DNA of 7,535 nucleotides from Sulfuricystis sp964478415 (GTDB lineage Bacteria > Pseudomonadota > Gammaproteobacteria > Burkholderiales > Rhodocyclaceae), in assembly GCA_964478415.1 (NCBI GenBank), contig CAYZII010000081.1, forward strand, positions 1-7,535, in the 5' to 3' direction. Below are positions 5,945-7,535 of the stretch, piece by piece. The notes below the pieces were generated by a model. That model worked only from the letters and a program-made list of their open reading frames with translations, ran no database searches and was not told where the DNA came from. Both the position numbers and the translations under genes were made by a program. Numbering within the stretch: position 1 is the first letter of the stretch; every line of letters begins with the position of its first letter.

Positions 5945-6672
5945 GCCTACGGCAGGAACGGGGGTATGCGCTGCTGGAAGCGGTGAACCTCACCGTTCAT
6001 TACGGCGGCATCGCCGCGGTGAAGGGCATTTCCTTTGCGATCGAAGCCGGTGAGATGGTCTGCCTGATCGGCGCGAATGGCGCGGGCAAGACCTCGACAC
6101 TGAAGGCGCTGGCACGCATGATCCCCAGCAGCGGTGAAATCCGCTACCGCGATACGCGGTTAGACCGCCTGCCCAGCCATCTATTGATTCGTCAGGGGCT
6201 GTCGCTGGTGCCGGAAGGGCGTGGTGTCTTCGCGCGGCTAACCGTGGCGGAAAACCTGCTGATGGGCGCTTTTCATCGTTCAGACAAGGCGGGCATCGCC
6301 GCGGATCTGGAACATGTCTATGCACTGCTGCCGCGCCTGAAGGAACGTGCCCATCAACTCGCCGGCACCCTCTCTGGCGGCGAGCAGCAGATGTTGGCGA
6401 TCGGCCGCGCGCTGATGGGGCAGCCGCAGCTGCTGCTACTCGATGAACCTTCGATGGGACTCGCCCCGCTGATGGTGGAAAAGGTCTTCGAGGTGATCCG
6501 CGCCATCGCCGCCGAAGGCGTGACGATCTTCCTCGTCGAGCAGAACGCGCGGCTTGCCCTGCAAACCTGCGCGCGCGGCTATGTGATGGAAAGCGGCCGG
6601 ATCACGCTGGCCGACACTTCCGACAAACTGCTCGCCGACCCCCGCGTGCGCGCCGCCTATCTGGGCGAATGA
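5941..6672 (+). CDS. livF: Branched-chain amino acid ABC transporter ATP-binding protein LivF
   Basis: A 243-residue cytoplasmic ATPase, partner of LivG. Walker A is GANGAGKT (44-51), the signature LSGGEQ (144-149), and Walker B LLLLDEP (164-170) with Glu169. As is usual for LivF, the Q-loop position reads VPEGRGVF (90-97) with Glu92, and the switch region is LVEQNA (198-203) with Gln201 in place of His. These are family traits, not damage. The ATG at 5941 is chosen because it overlaps the livG stop (ATGA) and has GGAGG at 5930-5934, 6 bases upstream. An in-frame ATG at 5833 lies inside livG and adds 36 Arg-rich residues that do not belong to the family. The N-terminus carries about ten residues (MSLRQERGYA) before the usual LivF opening LLEAVNLTV. 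It is the last gene of the liv cluster; no clear terminator follows. Confidence 0.94.
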   Translation: MSLRQERGYALLEAVNLTVHYGGIAAVKGISFAIEAGEMVCLIGANGAGKTSTLKALARMIPSSGEIRYRDTRLDRLPSHLLIRQGLSLVPEGRGVFARLTVAENLLMGAFHRSDKAGIAADLEHVYALLPRLKERAHQLAGTLSGGEQQMLAIGRALMGQPQLLLLDEPSMGLAPLMVEKVFEVIRAIAAEGVTIFLVEQNARLALQTCARGYVMESGRITLADTSDKLLADPRVRAAYLGE

Positions 6673-6758
6673 GCAAAAAGTCGGCGCTGGCGGGACGGCA
6701 CTCCCTAGGCACAAACCGGCTATGATTTCGATATCGCGCATCGGGATCAGGGGGGTCG
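6673..6758 (+). promoter_or_regulatory. Intergenic spacer with promoter-like sequences
   Basis: This 86-base gap between livF and the PhnD-like gene has two overlapping promoter-like candidates. TATGAT at 6721-6726 matches five of six bases of a sigma-70 -10 box, but the region 16-18 bases upstream (GGCACTCC) is not -35-like. Separately, CGGCAC at 6696-6701 and GGCA at 6708-6711 place GG and GC dinucleotides ten bases apart, as in -24/-12 sigma-54 promoters, but the TT before GC is missing. GGCAC is also repeated directly at 6697-6701 and 6708-6712. AGGGGGG at 6749-6755 is a plausible ribosome binding site for the ATG at 6759. No terminator-like hairpin was found for the liv operon, so read-through is possible. 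Confidence 0.35.
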
Positions 6759-7535
6759 ATGACCAACAATAATCATGTCGGCGTCTTGCTGCGCCGGCGT
6801 CTCGTGCTGGCCTCGCTCGGCGCGGCGGGCACCGCGCTGGCTACCAAGGTTTTCCCTGCCGAAACCACCGTTCAGGCACGGCCTCTCGAGTTCGGCGTCG
6901 TCCCCTATCTGCCCGCCGGCCGGCTGCTGACAGCCTTCGAGCCGTTGCGTGCCCATTTCGCGCAGGCTTTCCAGCGGCCGGTGGCGATGTCGACGGCACC
7001 GGATTTCAAAAGCTTTCAGCGCCGCGCGCTCGACGGCGACTATGACCTCTACTTCATCGGCCCCGGCCCGGGCTGGCAGACCTATCGCGATCGGCAGCAC
7101 CTCATCGTGGCCGTGGCCAAGGCGACGTTGCAAATCTACTTGTTGGTCGCGAGGGACGGGCCGGTGCGGAAGATCGCCGATCTGCGTAGCAAGACGCTGG
7201 CGACGATCGACCCGCTCACCGTGACGGCCCAGGTGGCCGCCGCCGTGCTGCGACAGACGGGGCTCATGCCCGGCAGTGACGTGACACTGCGGACGGAAAA
7301 GACGCCCTTCAACGCCGCGCAGGCCGTCGCGCTCGGCGAGGCCGCAGCGGCTGCATGTCCGGATGTGGCCTGGCCGAGCCTGCCAGCGGAGTTGCGCGAG
7401 AAACTGCATATCCTTTACCGCTCGGAAGCCTTGCCGGGCGGCCTGCTGATGGCGCGTCCCACGGCCGATTTGCCACCCCTCGATGCGATCAGGAAAGCCA
7501 CGTTCGATTTCATCGACAGCCCCGCCGGCAGCACT
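6759..7535 (+). CDS. PhnD-like periplasmic binding-domain protein (3' partial)
   Basis: The reading frame is open from the ATG at 6759 to the window end, giving 259 residues with no stop. The N-terminus has a basic LLRRRLVLAS region (10-19) and a hydrophobic stretch to about residue 28 (TALA, possible cleavage after Ala28), so it is exported, perhaps by Tat because of the consecutive arginines. The body resembles the PhnD-like / phosphonate-type binding fold (PF12974-like): an opening strand FGVVPYLPAGRL (45-56), EPLRAHFAQAFQRPV (61-75), GDYDLYFIGPGPGW (93-106), and a lobe-crossing segment IADLRSKTLATIDPLT (139-154). The GPGPGW stretch replaces the APHFA-like segment common in this family. 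The ligand could be phosphate, phosphite, phosphonate or another oxyanion and cannot be decided. No second transporter gene is visible. Such domains also occur fused to histidine kinases or diguanylate cyclases, so the missing C-terminus matters. The fold call is from motif memory, not a search. Confidence 0.7.
   Translation, partial: MTNNNHVGVLLRRRLVLASLGAAGTALATKVFPAETTVQARPLEFGVVPYLPAGRLLTAFEPLRAHFAQAFQRPVAMSTAPDFKSFQRRALDGDYDLYFIGPGPGWQTYRDRQHLIVAVAKATLQIYLLVARDGPVRKIADLRSKTLATIDPLTVTAQVAAAVLRQTGLMPGSDVTLRTEKTPFNAAQAVALGEAAAAACPDVAWPSLPAELREKLHILYRSEALPGGLLMARPTADLPPLDAIRKATFDFIDSPAGST

Noticed and set aside
1..7535. tRNA, rRNA, CRISPR array, insertion sequence, prophage or integration site
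   Set aside because: Reading both strands showed no regularly spaced repeats, no terminal inverted repeats with a transposase and no tRNA-like cloverleaf; nearly all bases belong to transport-related genes.

Overview
The window is a GC-rich, densely packed, all-plus-strand stretch of bacterial chromosome. Its style fits a Proteobacterium, and the lipoprotein-type LivK-like binding protein with its particular sequence flavour points to a Betaproteobacterium, perhaps Rhodocyclales-like. That placement is inference from remembered family resemblance; no rRNA or other taxonomic marker is present. Nothing suggests a mobile element, phage, CRISPR array or RNA gene.

Region 1 (1-1734) is the end of a three-gene operon. 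It holds a 5'-truncated YeiH-type (putative sulfate exporter family, PF03601-like) membrane transporter, a 50-residue single-span membrane protein with a strong Shine-Dalgarno sequence, and a UspA-like stress protein that overlaps the small gene by ATGA. The small gene is the least ordinary item here: its 'QEDWGA' plus hydrophobic helix resembles, from memory, the N-terminal segment of long YeiH-family proteins.

Region 2 (1735-6672) is a complete high-affinity branched-chain amino acid (HAAT/Liv) ABC transporter operon in the order livK-like binding lipoprotein, livH, livM, livG, livF. An AT-rich leader (about 79% A+T over 1754-1800) precedes the binding-protein gene. A strong 18-bp hairpin lies between the binding-protein gene and livH, where it could make the binding protein more abundant than the membrane complex. 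livH, livM, livG and livF are joined by 4-base stop/start overlaps (ATGA, GTGA, ATGA), so translational coupling is likely. The binding lipoprotein would capture substrate in the periplasm, LivH and LivM form the inner-membrane channel, and LivG and LivF hydrolyse ATP on the cytoplasmic side.

Region 3 (6673-7535) is an 86-base spacer with promoter-like sequences, then the 5' part of a separate gene encoding a PhnD-like periplasmic binding domain with an RRR signal region. It runs off the end of the window, so whether it is a stand-alone binding protein or the sensor domain of a larger protein cannot be seen.

Overall this is mostly ordinary transport DNA. I found no clearly new multi-gene system. 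The best leads are the small membrane protein, the cysteine-bearing insertion in LivH, and the intercistronic hairpin next to a livH start that lacks a visible ribosome binding site.
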